From contig QCGU01000012.1 of assembly GCA_003278165.1 (NCBI GenBank), positions 1 through 35,923 on the forward strand: 35,923 nucleotides of DNA. The letters run 5' to 3'. The translations under genes and the position numbers were made by a program. A model generated the notes under the pieces. That model saw only the letters and a program-made list of their open reading frames with translations, did no database searches and had not been told where the DNA came from. The DNA comes from Pelagibacteraceae bacterium AG-390-A02 (GTDB lineage Bacteria; Pseudomonadota; Alphaproteobacteria; Pelagibacterales; Pelagibacteraceae). This document shows, piece after piece, positions 24,615 to 34,494 of the stretch (position 1 is its first letter; each line of letters starts with the position of its first letter).

Positions 24615-25909
24615 AAAAATTCTTTTTAATTATTTTTTGCACAATTGTTTTTCCATTAAGTGCATTTTCAGCAACATTAAAAGAAGCATTGAAACAAACT
24701 TTTGATAACAATCTTGAGCTTCAAGCAGAGAGAAAAAATTTAGAAATTCAACAAGAAGTTATCAATATGTCTAGAAGTGATTTACTGCCTAGCTTAACGT
24801 TGTCTAGTACAAAAAATTTTCAAGATACTAATAAACTTACTAATCAAAGTGGAGGAGATGCATCAATTACTGATACTGATACAATGACTTCTTCAATTAA
24901 ACTTGAACAAACATTACTTGATGGCAGTGGAAGAAAAACAGAATATGAAAAAAGTAAATTAGGATTAAATTTAACAGAAGCAAAATTAATTAAAAAAGAA
25001 CAAGAGATTTTCTTAAGAGCTATTGAAGCTTACACTGGATTAATTTTAGCCTATGAAAAATTAAATATTAATAAAGAAAATGTAAATTTACTTCAAAGAC
25101 AATTTGAATTAGATAATGCAAGATTAAGTAGAGGACAAATCACAGCATCAGATTTAGCACAATCCCAGTCTTCTCTTGCAGGAGCACAAGCAAGATATAT
25201 TGAAGCACAAAATAATATAGTTACGAGCAAATTAAATTATGAAAATGTAATTGGAGCTATAGCTGCAAAAGAAAACTTAAAAAAAATATATAATGCACAG
25301 GTATCAATTCCTAAAAATTTAAATGAAGCAAAGAAAATATCTTTACAGAAAAGTCCTGAATTAATTATAGCTGAAATAGAATATGGACAATCAGAATTAG
25401 ATGTAAAAATTGCAAGATCTGATCTTTCACCAACAGCAAAAATTTCATTAGAAAGAACTTACACTGATGATTTGAGTGCTACTTATGATGAAAGAGAAAA
25501 AGATGTGTTACAAGCAACTGTTTCATGGCCATTTCAATTTGGTGGAAAAAATAAATCTAATGTAAGCAAAAATCTTCAAGCTAAAGGCATGAAAAGATTA
25601 CTGCTAGAGAATGCTCAGAAGAATAACACGCAATCTGTGACGTCATCTTGGTCAACTTTACAGTCTTCAAGAAGTTTTTTACAAGCCGTACAATCACAAG
25701 TTAAAGCTTCAGAAGTTGCAACTGAAGGAATTAGCTTTGAATATGAAAGTGGATCTGGAAGATCTACTTTTGATGTTCTTCAATCTAGATCAAACTTAAT
25801 AAACGCAAAAATTAATCTTGCTGAAGCTGAAAGAAGCTATTTGTTAGCTCAATACAGAGTTTTAAAATCAGTAGGTCTTTTAAATAGCAACTATTTAAAT
25901 CTTAAGTAA
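24611..25909 (+). CDS. TolC-family outer membrane efflux/secretion protein
   Basis: A 432-residue outer-membrane channel subunit. A signal peptide ends near SAFSA (about residue 20). The mature chain has the duplicated long-helix plan of TolC: LKEALKQTFDNNLELQAERKNLEIQQ, then helices around 125-215 and 325-430, with RSTFDVLQSRSNLINAKINLAEAE in the second repeat. Such proteins form the trimeric exit duct for type I secretion and RND or ABC exporters. No inner-membrane or adaptor partner is encoded nearby, so its pump is elsewhere in the genome. Confidence 0.9.
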   Translation: MKKFFLIIFCTIVFPLSAFSATLKEALKQTFDNNLELQAERKNLEIQQEVINMSRSDLLPSLTLSSTKNFQDTNKLTNQSGGDASITDTDTMTSSIKLEQTLLDGSGRKTEYEKSKLGLNLTEAKLIKKEQEIFLRAIEAYTGLILAYEKLNINKENVNLLQRQFELDNARLSRGQITASDLAQSQSSLAGAQARYIEAQNNIVTSKLNYENVIGAIAAKENLKKIYNAQVSIPKNLNEAKKISLQKSPELIIAEIEYGQSELDVKIARSDLSPTAKISLERTYTDDLSATYDEREKDVLQATVSWPFQFGGKNKSNVSKNLQAKGMKRLLLENAQKNNTQSVTSSWSTLQSSRSFLQAVQSQVKASEVATEGISFEYESGSGRSTFDVLQSRSNLINAKINLAEAERSYLLAQYRVLKSVGLLNSNYLNLK

Positions 25910-25942
25910 TTCAGTCTTTTTTACCCATTAAAAACAAAGATC

Positions 25943-25970
25943 TTGCTAATGAGAACAAAATGTGTACATT
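25943..25970 (+). promoter_or_regulatory. recA promoter region with near-consensus SOS box
   Basis: TTGCTA (25943-25948) and TACATT (25965-25970) form a candidate -35/-10 with a 16-base spacer. Within it, 25953-25967 reads GAAC-AAAATGT-GTAC, one mismatch from GAAC-N7-GAAC and sharing its first eight bases with the umuDC box. LexA binding there would cover the promoter. The element lies about 50 bases upstream of the recA ATG. Confidence 0.55.
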
Positions 25971-26016
25971 TAAATCATGATTCGACTGTTAAAAAACGTA
26001 AAAAAAGAGGCAAAAA

Positions 26017-27171
26017 ATGACGAAAAGTAACCTAAAAGTAGTTAAATCTACTAAAGATCAAGAAATGGATAGTAAAGAAAAGAACAAAGCACTAGATGCT
26101 GCAATAGCTCAAATTACAGATAATTTTGGAAAAGGCTCTGTAATGAAGCTTGGTGAAAAGAGAGCGATGGATATCGAGTCTGTTTCAACAGGTTCTTTAA
26201 GTCTTGATTTAGCTTTAGGTATAGGCGGATTACCAAAAGGAAGAATTATCGAAGTTTACGGACCAGAGTCATCTGGAAAAACAACATTAGCATTACAAGT
26301 TGTTGCTGAAGCCCAAAAAGCCGGAGGCATTTGTGCATTTGTTGATGCAGAGCATGCTTTAGATCCAGTTTATGCAAAAAAATTAGGTGTAAATACAGAA
26401 GAACTTTTAATTTCTCAGCCAGATACTGGTGAACAAGCGTTAGAAATCGCTGATACGCTAGTAAAATCAGGCTCTATTTCAGTAATCGTAATCGACTCTG
26501 TTGCAGCATTAACTCCTAAAGCTGAAATTGAAGGTGAGATGGGAGATCATCATGTTGGTCTTCAATCAAGATTAATGAGTCAGGCTTTGAGAAAATTAAC
26601 AGGTTCAATTTCAAACACAAACACAATGATGATTTTCATTAACCAAATCAGAATGAAAATTGGAGTTATGTTTGGAAGTCCAGAAACAACATCTGGCGGT
26701 AATGCGCTTAAGTTCTACTCATCTGTTAGAATGGATATTAGAAGAATTGGTGCCATTAAAGATAAAGATGAAATTATTGGTAACTCTACAAGAGTGAAAG
26801 TAGTTAAGAATAAAGTAGCACCACCATTTAAAGTTGTTGAATTTGACTTGATGTATGGAAGAGGAATTAGCAAGATGGGTGAATTAGTCGATCTTGGCTC
26901 TAAAGCAGATATAATTGAAAAATCAGGCGCATGGTATGCTTACAAGGGTGAGAAGATTGGTCAAGGTAGAGAGAATGCCAAGACTTATCTAGCTCAAAAT
27001 CCTAAAGTTGCTGCAGAAATAGAAATGGCAATTAGGGAAAAAGCAGGTGTGATCTCTAAGAAAATAGAAGGAAACCCGATAGATCCTGAAAAATTGGAGA
27101 AAGAAAAGAAAGTAGCTGAAAAAGAAGAAGCTGAAAAAGCAGAAGCTACTCCTCCATCTAAAAAGAATTAA
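26017..27171 (+). CDS. recA: Recombinase RecA
   Basis: A 384-residue ATP-dependent strand-exchange protein and co-protease for LexA and UmuD. The Walker A is [31 protein letters not shown] carries Walker B and the L1 side, and [20 protein letters not shown] covers L2. It has an N-terminal extension of about 18 residues before the conserved [12 protein letters not shown], and an acidic/Lys-rich C-terminal tail. An AGAGG ribosome site lies 6 bases before the ATG. A one-mismatch SOS box upstream suggests induction with umuDC. A strong terminator follows. Confidence 0.98.
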   Translation: MTKSNLKVVKSTKDQEMDSKEKNKALDAAIAQITDNFGKGSVMKLGEKRAMDIESVSTGSLSLDLALGIGGLPKGRIIEVYGPESSGKTTLALQVVAEAQKAGGICAFVDAEHALDPVYAKKLGVNTEELLISQPDTGEQALEIADTLVKSGSISVIVIDSVAALTPKAEIEGEMGDHHVGLQSRLMSQALRKLTGSISNTNTMMIFINQIRMKIGVMFGSPETTSGGNALKFYSSVRMDIRRIGAIKDKDEIIGNSTRVKVVKNKVAPPFKVVEFDLMYGRGISKMGELVDLGSKADIIEKSGAWYAYKGEKIGQGRENAKTYLAQNPKVAAEIEMAIREKAGVISKKIEGNPIDPEKLEKEKKVAEKEEAEKAEATPPSKKN

Positions 27172-27189
27172 TAGGTCATCTTTATTAAT

Positions 27190-27218
27190 AAAAGGCGCTT
27201 AAATTAAGCGCCTTTTTT
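27190..27218 (+). terminator. Rho-independent terminator after recA
   Basis: The stem GGCGCTT/AAGCGCC (27194-27200 and 27206-27212) has a 5-base loop AAATT. It is flanked by A4 on the left and T6 on the right, which also pair. It ends recA transcription before alaS. Confidence 0.9.
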
Positions 27219-27264
27219 CCCTTCGATATCTAGACATAGAATAAAAAAGCTGTATTTTAAAAAT

Positions 27265-29931
27265 ATGGCAGACAAAACACTCAATGAAATAAGAAGTACT
27301 TTCTTAAAGTATTTTGAAAAGAACGATCACAAGATTGTTGAGTCTAGTAACTTAGTTCCTAACAACGATCCTACATTGATGTTTGCAAATTCTGGGATGG
27401 TTCAGTTTAAGAATGTTTTTACAGGATTAGAAAAAAGAGATTATGTGAGAGCCACAACTTCACAAAAATGTGTAAGGGCAGGTGGTAAGCATAACGATTT
27501 AGAAAATGTTGGTTATACACCTCGTCACCATACATTTTTTGAAATGTTAGGAAATTTTTCTTTTGGAGATTATTTTAAAGAACAAGCAATTCATTATGCT
27601 TGGGACTTAATAACAAAAGATTTTGGAATAGACAAAAGTAGACTTTATGTAACTGTATTTCATGAAGATGATGAAGCCTTTAATTTTTGGAAGAAAATAG
27701 CGGGTTTTAGCGATGATCGAATAATTAGAATTGCTACATCAGATAATTTTTGGTCAATGGGTGAGACAGGTCCTTGCGGACCTTGCTCTGAAATATTCTT
27801 TGATCATGGTGATCATTTACCAGGTGGATTACCCGGAACTAAAGATGAGGATGGAGATAGATTTATCGAAATTTGGAATTTAGTCTTTATGCAATTTGAA
27901 CAAGTTTCAAAAGATAAAAGAGTAAATCTTCCAAAACCATCTGTCGATACTGGTATGGGTTTAGAGAGAATTGCAGCTTTACTACAAGGCACTCATGATA
28001 ATTATGAAACAGATCATTTCAAAAAAATAATTAACTCAGCCTCAGAAATTGTAAAAGTTAAATCAGATAAATCTAATCTTTCAAGTTTTAGAGTTATAGC
28101 CGATCACTTGAGAGCTAGTTCATTTTTAATTGCTGAAGGTGTTTTACCTTCAAATGAGGGAAGAGGATATGTTCTTAGAAGAATAATGAGAAGAGGGATG
28201 AGACATTCTCATTTACTTGGATCTAAAGAACCTGTTTTTTATAATTTATTTGATACTCTTAAGAATGAAATGTCTGGAAATTATCCTGAGATAGTTAGAG
28301 CCGAATCTTTAATTAAAGAAACTTTAAAAATGGAGGAAGAAAAATTCTTAGTTCTATTAGATAGAGGAATTAAAATTTTAAATGATGAAATATCTAAAAT
28401 AGATAAAGTATTACCAGGTGAAGTAGCTTTCAAATTATATGATACCTATGGTTTTCCATTAGATCTTACAGAAGATATTCTAAGAAATAAATCAATGTCA
28501 ATTGATAATGAAAAGTTTCAATCTTTAATGAAGGAAAGTAGAGAGCTTGCTAAGAAAAATTGGAAAGGTTCTGGTGATGCAGCGGTTGAAGATGTCTGGT
28601 TTGGAATAAAAGATAAATTAGAAGCGACTGAATTCTTAGGATACGAAACTAATCAAGCTGAAGGTGTCGTGTTATCTCTTTTAAAAGATAACAAAGAGGT
28701 AGATCACTTAAAAGAAAATGATGAGGGAGTGATTATAGTAAATCAAACTCCTTTCTATGGTGAGTCTGGAGGTCAGGTTGGTGATACAGGTGAAATAATA
28801 TCAAATGATTTTAAATTTGAAGTAACTGATGTTCAAAAAAAGCTTGGAGATTTATTTGTACATTACGGAAAGGTTAAGAGCGGATCTATAAAACTACAAG
28901 AAAGTGTAGAGTTAAAAATTGATGTGGAAAGAAGAGACAATACTCGAGCTTATCACTCGGCAACTCATTTATTACACGAGTCTTTAAGGAGAGTTCTTGG
29001 TACGCATGTCACTCAAAAAGGATCCTTAGTAGAACCAAGCAGGTTAAGGTTTGATTTCAGCCATATGAAGCCAATTTTAAATGAGGAAATTGATAAAATA
29101 GAAAATTTTGTAAACAAAATGGTTTCAAAAAAATCTGATGTAAAAACTAGATTAATGACACCTGATGAAGCAGTTGAAAATGGTGCTTTAGCATTATTTG
29201 GGGAAAAATATGGTGATGAAGTAAGGGTTCTTTCAATGGGAGATGAGGATGGAAAATATTTTTCAACAGAATTATGTGGCGGAACACACGTCAAAAACAC
29301 TGGTGATATTGGTAAATTTAAGATCGTCAGCCAATCATCAATTGCTGCAGGCGTTAGAAGAATTGAGGCTTTAAGAGACAAGCAATTAGAGGAATATCTT
29401 AAAAATAAAGAAAAATTATCAAATTTATCTGCAGAAAAAGACGAAGAAACAATAAAAGATTTAAGTCAGCAAATTATTAAATTGGGAGGAAAACCAAATT
29501 TAGAAGAAGCTGATCAAAAAACTTTAATAAAAAATTTAACTAAACAATTAGAAACTATCTCAGTAAATGCAATTTTAGAGGATAAATCAAAAAATATTAT
29601 TAAAGACGAAGAAATTAATGGAATTAAGTTAAGACTTCAAAAAATAGATGGATTACCTCCAAAAGAATTAAGAAAACTTGTAGATAAAGGTAAAAAGGAT
29701 TTAGGCGAAGGTATTGTGGCTGTATTTGCAAACAAAGATGACAAGGTTGGATTAGCTGTTGGAGTAACAAACAATTTAACTAACAAGTTTGATGCAGTTC
29801 AATTTGTTAAAGTTGGATCTGAAATAATTGGTGGTAAAGGCGGTGGAGGAAGAAAAGACTTTGCTCAAGCAGGTGGACAGGATCAATCAAAAATTGAAGA
29901 AGCTTTTAAAAAACTTAAGAGTTTAGTTTAA
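27265..29931 (+). CDS. alaS: Alanine--tRNA ligase
   Basis: An 888-residue class II synthetase that charges tRNA-Ala. The N-terminal catalytic domain starts [18 protein letters not shown] and has motif 2 around [20 protein letters not shown]. The editing domain holds the zinc residues HSATHLLH and CGGTHV. The C-terminal C-Ala domain ends with [14 protein letters not shown]. The length is normal. A possible promoter (TAGACA at 27231, TATTTT at 27253) lies within 35 bases of the ATG but is weak. The 3' end overlaps the convergent icd by 9 nt. Confidence 0.97.
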   Translation: MADKTLNEIRSTFLKYFEKNDHKIVESSNLVPNNDPTLMFANSGMVQFKNVFTGLEKRDYVRATTSQKCVRAGGKHNDLENVGYTPRHHTFFEMLGNFSFGDYFKEQAIHYAWDLITKDFGIDKSRLYVTVFHEDDEAFNFWKKIAGFSDDRIIRIATSDNFWSMGETGPCGPCSEIFFDHGDHLPGGLPGTKDEDGDRFIEIWNLVFMQFEQVSKDKRVNLPKPSVDTGMGLERIAALLQGTHDNYETDHFKKIINSASEIVKVKSDKSNLSSFRVIADHLRASSFLIAEGVLPSNEGRGYVLRRIMRRGMRHSHLLGSKEPVFYNLFDTLKNEMSGNYPEIVRAESLIKETLKMEEEKFLVLLDRGIKILNDEISKIDKVLPGEVAFKLYDTYGFPLDLTEDILRNKSMSIDNEKFQSLMKESRELAKKNWKGSGDAAVEDVWFGIKDKLEATEFLGYETNQAEGVVLSLLKDNKEVDHLKENDEGVIIVNQTPFYGESGGQVGDTGEIISNDFKFEVTDVQKKLGDLFVHYGKVKSGSIKLQESVELKIDVERRDNTRAYHSATHLLHESLRRVLGTHVTQKGSLVEPSRLRFDFSHMKPILNEEIDKIENFVNKMVSKKSDVKTRLMTPDEAVENGALALFGEKYGDEVRVLSMGDEDGKYFSTELCGGTHVKNTGDIGKFKIVSQSSIAAGVRRIEALRDKQLEEYLKNKEKLSNLSAEKDEETIKDLSQQIIKLGGKPNLEEADQKTLIKNLTKQLETISVNAILEDKSKNIIKDEEINGIKLRLQKIDGLPPKELRKLVDKGKKDLGEGIVAVFANKDDKVGLAVGVTNNLTNKFDAVQFVKVGSEIIGGKGGGGRKDFAQAGGQDQSKIEEAFKKLKSLV

Positions 29932-31137
29932 TTTCTTTTTTAAATTACCATCAATTTCATCTAAAAACTGATTAGTAGTTAAAAACTTACTGTTAGGTCC
30001 AACGAGGATTGCTAAATCTTTTGTCATTGAACCATTTTCAACACACTCAATACATACTACTTCTAATGTTTGAGCAAATTTAATTAATTCTTGATTGTTA
30101 TCTAATTTTCCTCTGTGCGCTAATCCTCTTGTCCATGCAAATATAGAGGCAATAGGATTTGTAGATGTTTCTTTTCCTTGTTGATGCAATCTATAGTGTC
30201 TAGTAACAGTTCCGTGTGCAGCCTCAGCTTCCATCACTTTACCATCAGGAGTTAATAGAGTACTTGTCATTAATCCTAATGAACCATAACCTTGAGCCAT
30301 GGTATCTGATTGGACATCACCATCATAATTTTTACACGCCCAAATGTATTTTCCACTCCATTTCATTGCACATGCAACCATGTCATCAATTAATCTATGT
30401 TCATAAGTAAGATTATGTTTTTCAAATTCTTCTTTGTATTCATTCTCAAAAACTTCTTGGAAAATATCTTTAAATCTTCCATCGTATTGTTTTAAAATTG
30501 TATTTTTTGTCGACATGTACACTGGCCATTTTTTGATTAAGCCATAGCTAAAGCATGATCTTGCAAAGTCTTGAATAGATTTGTCTAAATTATACATTGA
30601 TAGCGCTACACCTGGACCTGTAAAATTAAATACTTCATATTTTATTTCATCTTTTCCATCTTCAGATGTCCATTTAACTTCCATTTTACCTTTTCCAGGT
30701 ACTTTAAAATCAGTTGCTCTATATTGATCACCAAAAGCATGTCTTCCAATAATCACAGGATCTGTCCATGAAGGAACTAGTTTTGGAATATTTTTACAAA
30801 TAATTGGTTCTCTGAAAACTGTTCCTCCAATAATATTTCTGATTGTTCCATTTGGAGATCTCCACATTTTTTTTAAATCAAATTCTTCTACTCTTGCTTC
30901 ATCTGGTGTGATGGTTGCACATTTGATACCAACACCAACTTTTTTAATTGCATTTGCTGAATCTATTGTGATTTGATCATCAGTATTGTCTCTGCTTTTC
31001 ATTCCCAGATCGTAATACTCGATACCCAGATCGATATATGGAAGGATTAATTTGTTTTTAATAAACTCCCATATAATTCGAGTCATTTCATCGCCATCTA
31101 ACTCTACAACGGGATTATTTACCTTGATTTTACTCAT
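29923..31137 (-). CDS. icd: NADP-dependent isocitrate dehydrogenase
   Basis: A 404-residue homodimeric TCA-cycle enzyme that converts isocitrate to 2-oxoglutarate and supplies NADPH. It belongs to the eukaryotic-like subfamily common in alphaproteobacteria, shown by the start [20 protein letters not shown] and by [18 protein letters not shown], the substrate loop. Further conserved blocks are [24 protein letters not shown] (split here as [10 protein letters not shown] and [18 protein letters not shown]) and [12 protein letters not shown]. It is transcribed towards alaS with a 9-nt tail overlap. Confidence 0.96.
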   Translation of the reverse strand: MSKIKVNNPVVELDGDEMTRIIWEFIKNKLILPYIDLGIEYYDLGMKSRDNTDDQITIDSANAIKKVGVGIKCATITPDEARVEEFDLKKMWRSPNGTIRNIIGGTVFREPIICKNIPKLVPSWTDPVIIGRHAFGDQYRATDFKVPGKGKMEVKWTSEDGKDEIKYEVFNFTGPGVALSMYNLDKSIQDFARSCFSYGLIKKWPVYMSTKNTILKQYDGRFKDIFQEVFENEYKEEFEKHNLTYEHRLIDDMVACAMKWSGKYIWACKNYDGDVQSDTMAQGYGSLGLMTSTLLTPDGKVMEAEAAHGTVTRHYRLHQQGKETSTNPIASIFAWTRGLAHRGKLDNNQELIKFAQTLEVVCIECVENGSMTKDLAILVGPNSKFLTTNQFLDEIDGNLKKKLN

Positions 31138-31213
31138 TAAATTAAATTTATCTTATTAATTGAATTTGATTGGTTTATATACATATTAATCGAAAATTAG
31201 CAAATAGAAGAAT

Positions 31214-31861
31214 ATGTTTAGCAAGATATTTCCAAAGATACACACCGAAGGTTACAAGTTCATTGTAATTGCAGCTTTCATTACAATTATCTTATTATTG
31301 GTAAATGGATTTTTAGGATTAATAGGGTTGCTGTTAACAGTATGGGTTTATTATTTCTTTAGAGACCCTGAAAGAATAATCATAGGAGATGATAATTATT
31401 TGGTAAGTCCTGCAGATGGAGAGATAATAAAAGTTGAAGAGGTAGATGGGCCAAAAGAATTAAATTTGGAAAACAAGAAATTTAAAAAAATTAGCATCTT
31501 CATGAATGTATTTGATTGTCATGTAAATAGAACCCCATGTTCAGGTCAAGTTGAAGATATTTTGTATAAACCAGGAAAATTCTTAAATGCTTCATTAGAT
31601 AAAGCGAGTGAAGATAATGAAAGAAACTATTATAAATTAAAAGATAATCATGGAAATAATATTATTGTAGTTCAAATTGCAGGTCTGGTTGCGAGAAGAA
31701 TTGTTTGTGAAACTAATAAAGACCAAACTCTTAATCAAGGTGATCGAATTGGAATGATAAGATTTGGAAGTAGAGCAGATGTTTACTATGAAAATTATGA
31801 ACCATTAGTTAAAATTGGTCAAACTGCAATCTCAGGAGAAACTCTCTTGGCCAAAAGGTAG
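31214..31861 (+). CDS. psd: Phosphatidylserine decarboxylase
   Basis: A 215-residue short-form Psd that makes phosphatidylethanolamine from phosphatidylserine. A hydrophobic segment of about 16-46 anchors the beta chain. FFRDPER and VSPADGEI near 49-71 are conserved, as are MNVFDCHVNRTP and the cleavage motif RFGSR at 184-187. There Gly185-Ser186 would split autocatalytically to form the pyruvoyl group. The short bacterial subfamily has GS in this context rather than the longer LGST. pssA starts 2 bases after the stop, giving a phospholipid-synthesis pair. Confidence 0.95.
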   Translation: MFSKIFPKIHTEGYKFIVIAAFITIILLLVNGFLGLIGLLLTVWVYYFFRDPERIIIGDDNYLVSPADGEIIKVEEVDGPKELNLENKKFKKISIFMNVFDCHVNRTPCSGQVEDILYKPGKFLNASLDKASEDNERNYYKLKDNHGNNIIVVQIAGLVARRIVCETNKDQTLNQGDRIGMIRFGSRADVYYENYEPLVKIGQTAISGETLLAKR

Positions 31862-31863
31862 AT

Positions 31864-32670
31864 ATGCAACAGCCAAAAAAAAATTTTAAAATTGTTCCTG
31901 AAAAAAGGAGTGCTAGAATAATTTTACCAAATATGCTTACACTAATAGGTGTTTGTATTGGTCTATCTTCTATAAGATTTGCATTAGATGGAAGATATGA
32001 GTTTGCAATTATTGCAATAATAATTGCAGCTGTAATTGATGGATTAGATGGAAGGATTGCAAGATTAATAAAAGGAACATCAAAAGTAGGTAAGGAATTA
32101 GACTCTTTGACTGATATGATAAGTTTTGGAGTTGCCCCAGCATTCATAATGTATTTTTGGAAATTAAATGAACTTGGAAGGTTTGGATGGTTAGTTTGTT
32201 TAATATATGTAATTTGTGTTGCATTAAGATTGGCTCGTTTCAATGTTAATACAGGTGGTGAACCATCATGGAGAGATAATTTTTTTGAAGGAGTTCCATC
32301 TCCAGCAGGTGGAATTTTAGTATTAACACCACTGATTTTTAGTATGTCCAATTTTGATTTGTTTAAACTAGATTACGCAATTATTGTGCCAATATTTTTT
32401 ATAGTTACTTCTTTTTTATTGATTAGTAAATTTCCAACTTATTCGTTTAAAAAAATTGTAATACAAAGAAAAGCGACTATTTTCTTGTTGTTCGGAATAA
32501 TATTGTTTTTTGGATTATTATTAATTTACCCTTTTAATGTAATTTCATTGAGTGCTTTTATTTATTTAGCAGTACTCCCCATAAGTTTTTTTCATTATCA
32601 AAAATTTAAAAAACAAAATGAGGGACAAAATTATGATGATGAAGATGATGACCTAGAAGATGTTCTTTAA
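31864..32670 (+). CDS. pssA: CDP-diacylglycerol--serine O-phosphatidyltransferase
   Basis: A 268-residue integral membrane enzyme of the CDP-alcohol phosphatidyltransferase family, which makes phosphatidylserine for the preceding psd product. The catalytic signature D-G-x2-A-R-x8-G-x3-D-x3-D is complete (Asp62, Gly63, Ala66, Arg67, Gly76, Asp80, Asp84). About eight hydrophobic segments follow, and the protein ends in a very acidic tail (DDEDDDLEDVL). Its stop overlaps the start of the first GT8-like gene by 1 nt, so that gene is probably cotranscribed. Confidence 0.95.
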   Translation: MQQPKKNFKIVPEKRSARIILPNMLTLIGVCIGLSSIRFALDGRYEFAIIAIIIAAVIDGLDGRIARLIKGTSKVGKELDSLTDMISFGVAPAFIMYFWKLNELGRFGWLVCLIYVICVALRLARFNVNTGGEPSWRDNFFEGVPSPAGGILVLTPLIFSMSNFDLFKLDYAIIVPIFFIVTSFLLISKFPTYSFKKIVIQRKATIFLLFGIILFFGLLLIYPFNVISLSAFIYLAVLPISFFHYQKFKKQNEGQNYDDEDDDLEDVL

Positions 32671-33569
32671 TGAAAGAAAATGTAATTATATCTTTAGCGG
32701 ACTCTAAATATTTTGATCTTTTGAATGAATTAGTAAATTCTATTAAAAGATTTAAAGAAAGCCAAAATACCGCAATCTGTATTCTAGATGCTGGTTTAAC
32801 TGAAGATCAAAAAAGTATTTTATCTAGTAAAGTTGACGAAATAAAATCATCTGATTGGGACATAAAGGTCAGTGAATTTAAAATATTAGGAAAAAAATGG
32901 CTTAAAAGCTTAATTACTAGAGCATACTTGCCAAAATATTTTCCAAATTATAAAAAATACATGTGGATAGATGCTGACGCATATGTAAATTCATGGAAAG
33001 CTGTCGAGCTATATTTTTTAGGATGTGAAAATAAAAAATTATCTATAGCTACATCAGCAGATAGAGTATCTAAAAGAGTTTTAAGGGCTGAATGGATATT
33101 TGGAAGCTTTGCAAAAATTAAATCTCAAAACTACAAACATGCAAAGTCGTCTGGATTTTCAGAAAAAATTGCTCGAGAAGTTGCGTTAAAGCCTCACCTA
33201 AACGCAGGAGTTTTTGCTTTAGAAGCAGATGCACCTCACTGGGATGTTTGGAGAAATTATTTATTTCAAGCTTTAAAAAAAGGTAAAGTATTTGGTTCAG
33301 ATCAAATTGCATTAAATATTACTGTTTATGTAGATCAATTACCATTAGAAATATTACCAGCTTACTGTAATTGGATTTTTATAAATGAAATGAAATATGA
33401 TAGTAGAAAAAATACATATGTAGAGCCATCTTTACCTAATCATGAAATTGGCATTGTTCATTTTGCTGGAAAAAATAACGATCAAATTAGAAATAATAAA
33501 AATTTTTTATCTGAAATAGAAACTATAGATGGAAAAATTATTAAAAAAAAACTTAGGTTTATTGATTAA
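32670..33569 (+). CDS. Glycosyltransferase, GT8-like (copy 1)
   Basis: A 299-residue cytoplasmic protein with a GT-A fold layout resembling family 8. The N-terminal strand IISLADSKYFDLLNELVNSI is followed by a metal-binding D101-A-D103 in YMWIDADAYVN. Then come LNAGVFALEADAPHWDVW, typical of GT8 enzymes where the acceptor region begins, and a late IVHFAGK corresponding to the HxxG(x)K diphosphate-binding end motif. It is about 66% identical over the first 110 residues to the next gene. Position after psd-pssA hints at lipid or envelope glycosylation, but the substrate is unknown. Confidence 0.72.
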   Translation: MKENVIISLADSKYFDLLNELVNSIKRFKESQNTAICILDAGLTEDQKSILSSKVDEIKSSDWDIKVSEFKILGKKWLKSLITRAYLPKYFPNYKKYMWIDADAYVNSWKAVELYFLGCENKKLSIATSADRVSKRVLRAEWIFGSFAKIKSQNYKHAKSSGFSEKIAREVALKPHLNAGVFALEADAPHWDVWRNYLFQALKKGKVFGSDQIALNITVYVDQLPLEILPAYCNWIFINEMKYDSRKNTYVEPSLPNHEIGIVHFAGKNNDQIRNNKNFLSEIETIDGKIIKKKLRFID

Positions 33570-33582
33570 TTGAAAAAAAATA
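33565..33582 (+). repeat. 18-nt direct repeat, copy 1 (GT8-like junction)
   Basis: ATTAATTGAAAAAAAATA spans the stop of GT8-like copy 1 and the TTG start of copy 2. The identical sequence recurs at 34477-34494. Confidence 0.85.
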
Positions 33583-34481
33583 CAATTGTTTCACTAGCAG
33601 ACTCTAATTACTTCCAATTATTGGTTGAATTAATAGATTCAATAAAAAGGTTTGAGAAAAGTAAAGATACTGCGATTTGCATATTAGATGCTGGATTATC
33701 TGAGGATCAAAAAAACAAATTAGTTACAAAAGTAGATGAAATTAAATCTGCAGAATGGGATATAAAAGTTCCTGATAGAAAAATTAAGGGAAGAGAATGG
33801 TTAAAAAGTCAAGTATCCAGAGCATTTTTGCCAAAATATTTCTCAAATTATGAAAAATTTCTTTGGATAGATTGTGATGCATGGGTAAATGACTGGCAAA
33901 CAGTTGAGTTATATTTTAAAGCATGTAATGATAATAAGTTAGGTATTACACAAACTATTGGACCAGGTTACAAAATAACTTCAAGAGTAAATTGGGTATT
34001 TGGAAAACTCGCGATTATAAAATCTCAAAATTTTAAACACGCAATCAAATCAAAAATAAATCTTGATAAAGCAAGAAAGTTAGCTTTTGCTCCACATATT
34101 AATATAGGTGTTTTTTCCTTAGAAAAAAATTCAAAATCTTGGGAAATTTGGCAAAATAATCTTCGAGACACCTTAAAAAATGGAGATATTTTTGGTTCAG
34201 AACAACTTGCAATGAATATTGCAGTTTATCATGATAATATTGAAACTGAATTTTTACCTTTAAATTGCAATTGGATTACAAGCAATCTTTTGCCAAAATT
34301 CGATGAGAAAAACAATACATTTGTTGAACCTTATCTGCCAAACAATAAAATAGGAATAATGCATCTTGCTGCAGGAATTTGGAAAAACAACCAGGATATG
34401 AGAATAAATAAAGATATAAAAATAGAAATCAAAACTCTTGATGGTAAGATATTAAATAAAAGTTTAAGATTTGAAAATTAA
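33570..34481 (+). CDS. Glycosyltransferase, GT8-like (copy 2)
   Basis: A 303-residue paralogue of the preceding gene, starting at TTG directly after its stop codon. It keeps the GT-A layout: IVSLADSNYFQLL, the metal site D101-C-D103 in FLWIDCDAWVN, INIGVFSLEKNSKSWEIW and a terminal IMHLAAGIWK. The middle (about 120-190) and the acceptor-facing parts differ most, so the two copies may have different substrates or act as a pair. The duplication looks fairly recent because the junctions on either side of this gene carry the same 18 bases. Confidence 0.72.
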   Translation: MKKNTIVSLADSNYFQLLVELIDSIKRFEKSKDTAICILDAGLSEDQKNKLVTKVDEIKSAEWDIKVPDRKIKGREWLKSQVSRAFLPKYFSNYEKFLWIDCDAWVNDWQTVELYFKACNDNKLGITQTIGPGYKITSRVNWVFGKLAIIKSQNFKHAIKSKINLDKARKLAFAPHINIGVFSLEKNSKSWEIWQNNLRDTLKNGDIFGSEQLAMNIAVYHDNIETEFLPLNCNWITSNLLPKFDEKNNTFVEPYLPNNKIGIMHLAAGIWKNNQDMRINKDIKIEIKTLDGKILNKSLRFEN

Positions 34482-34494
34482 TTGAAAAAAAATA
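34477..34494 (+). repeat. 18-nt direct repeat, copy 2 (GT8-like/rlmE junction)
   Basis: Identical to 33565-33582. It spans the stop of GT8-like copy 2 and the TTG start of rlmE. Confidence 0.85.
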
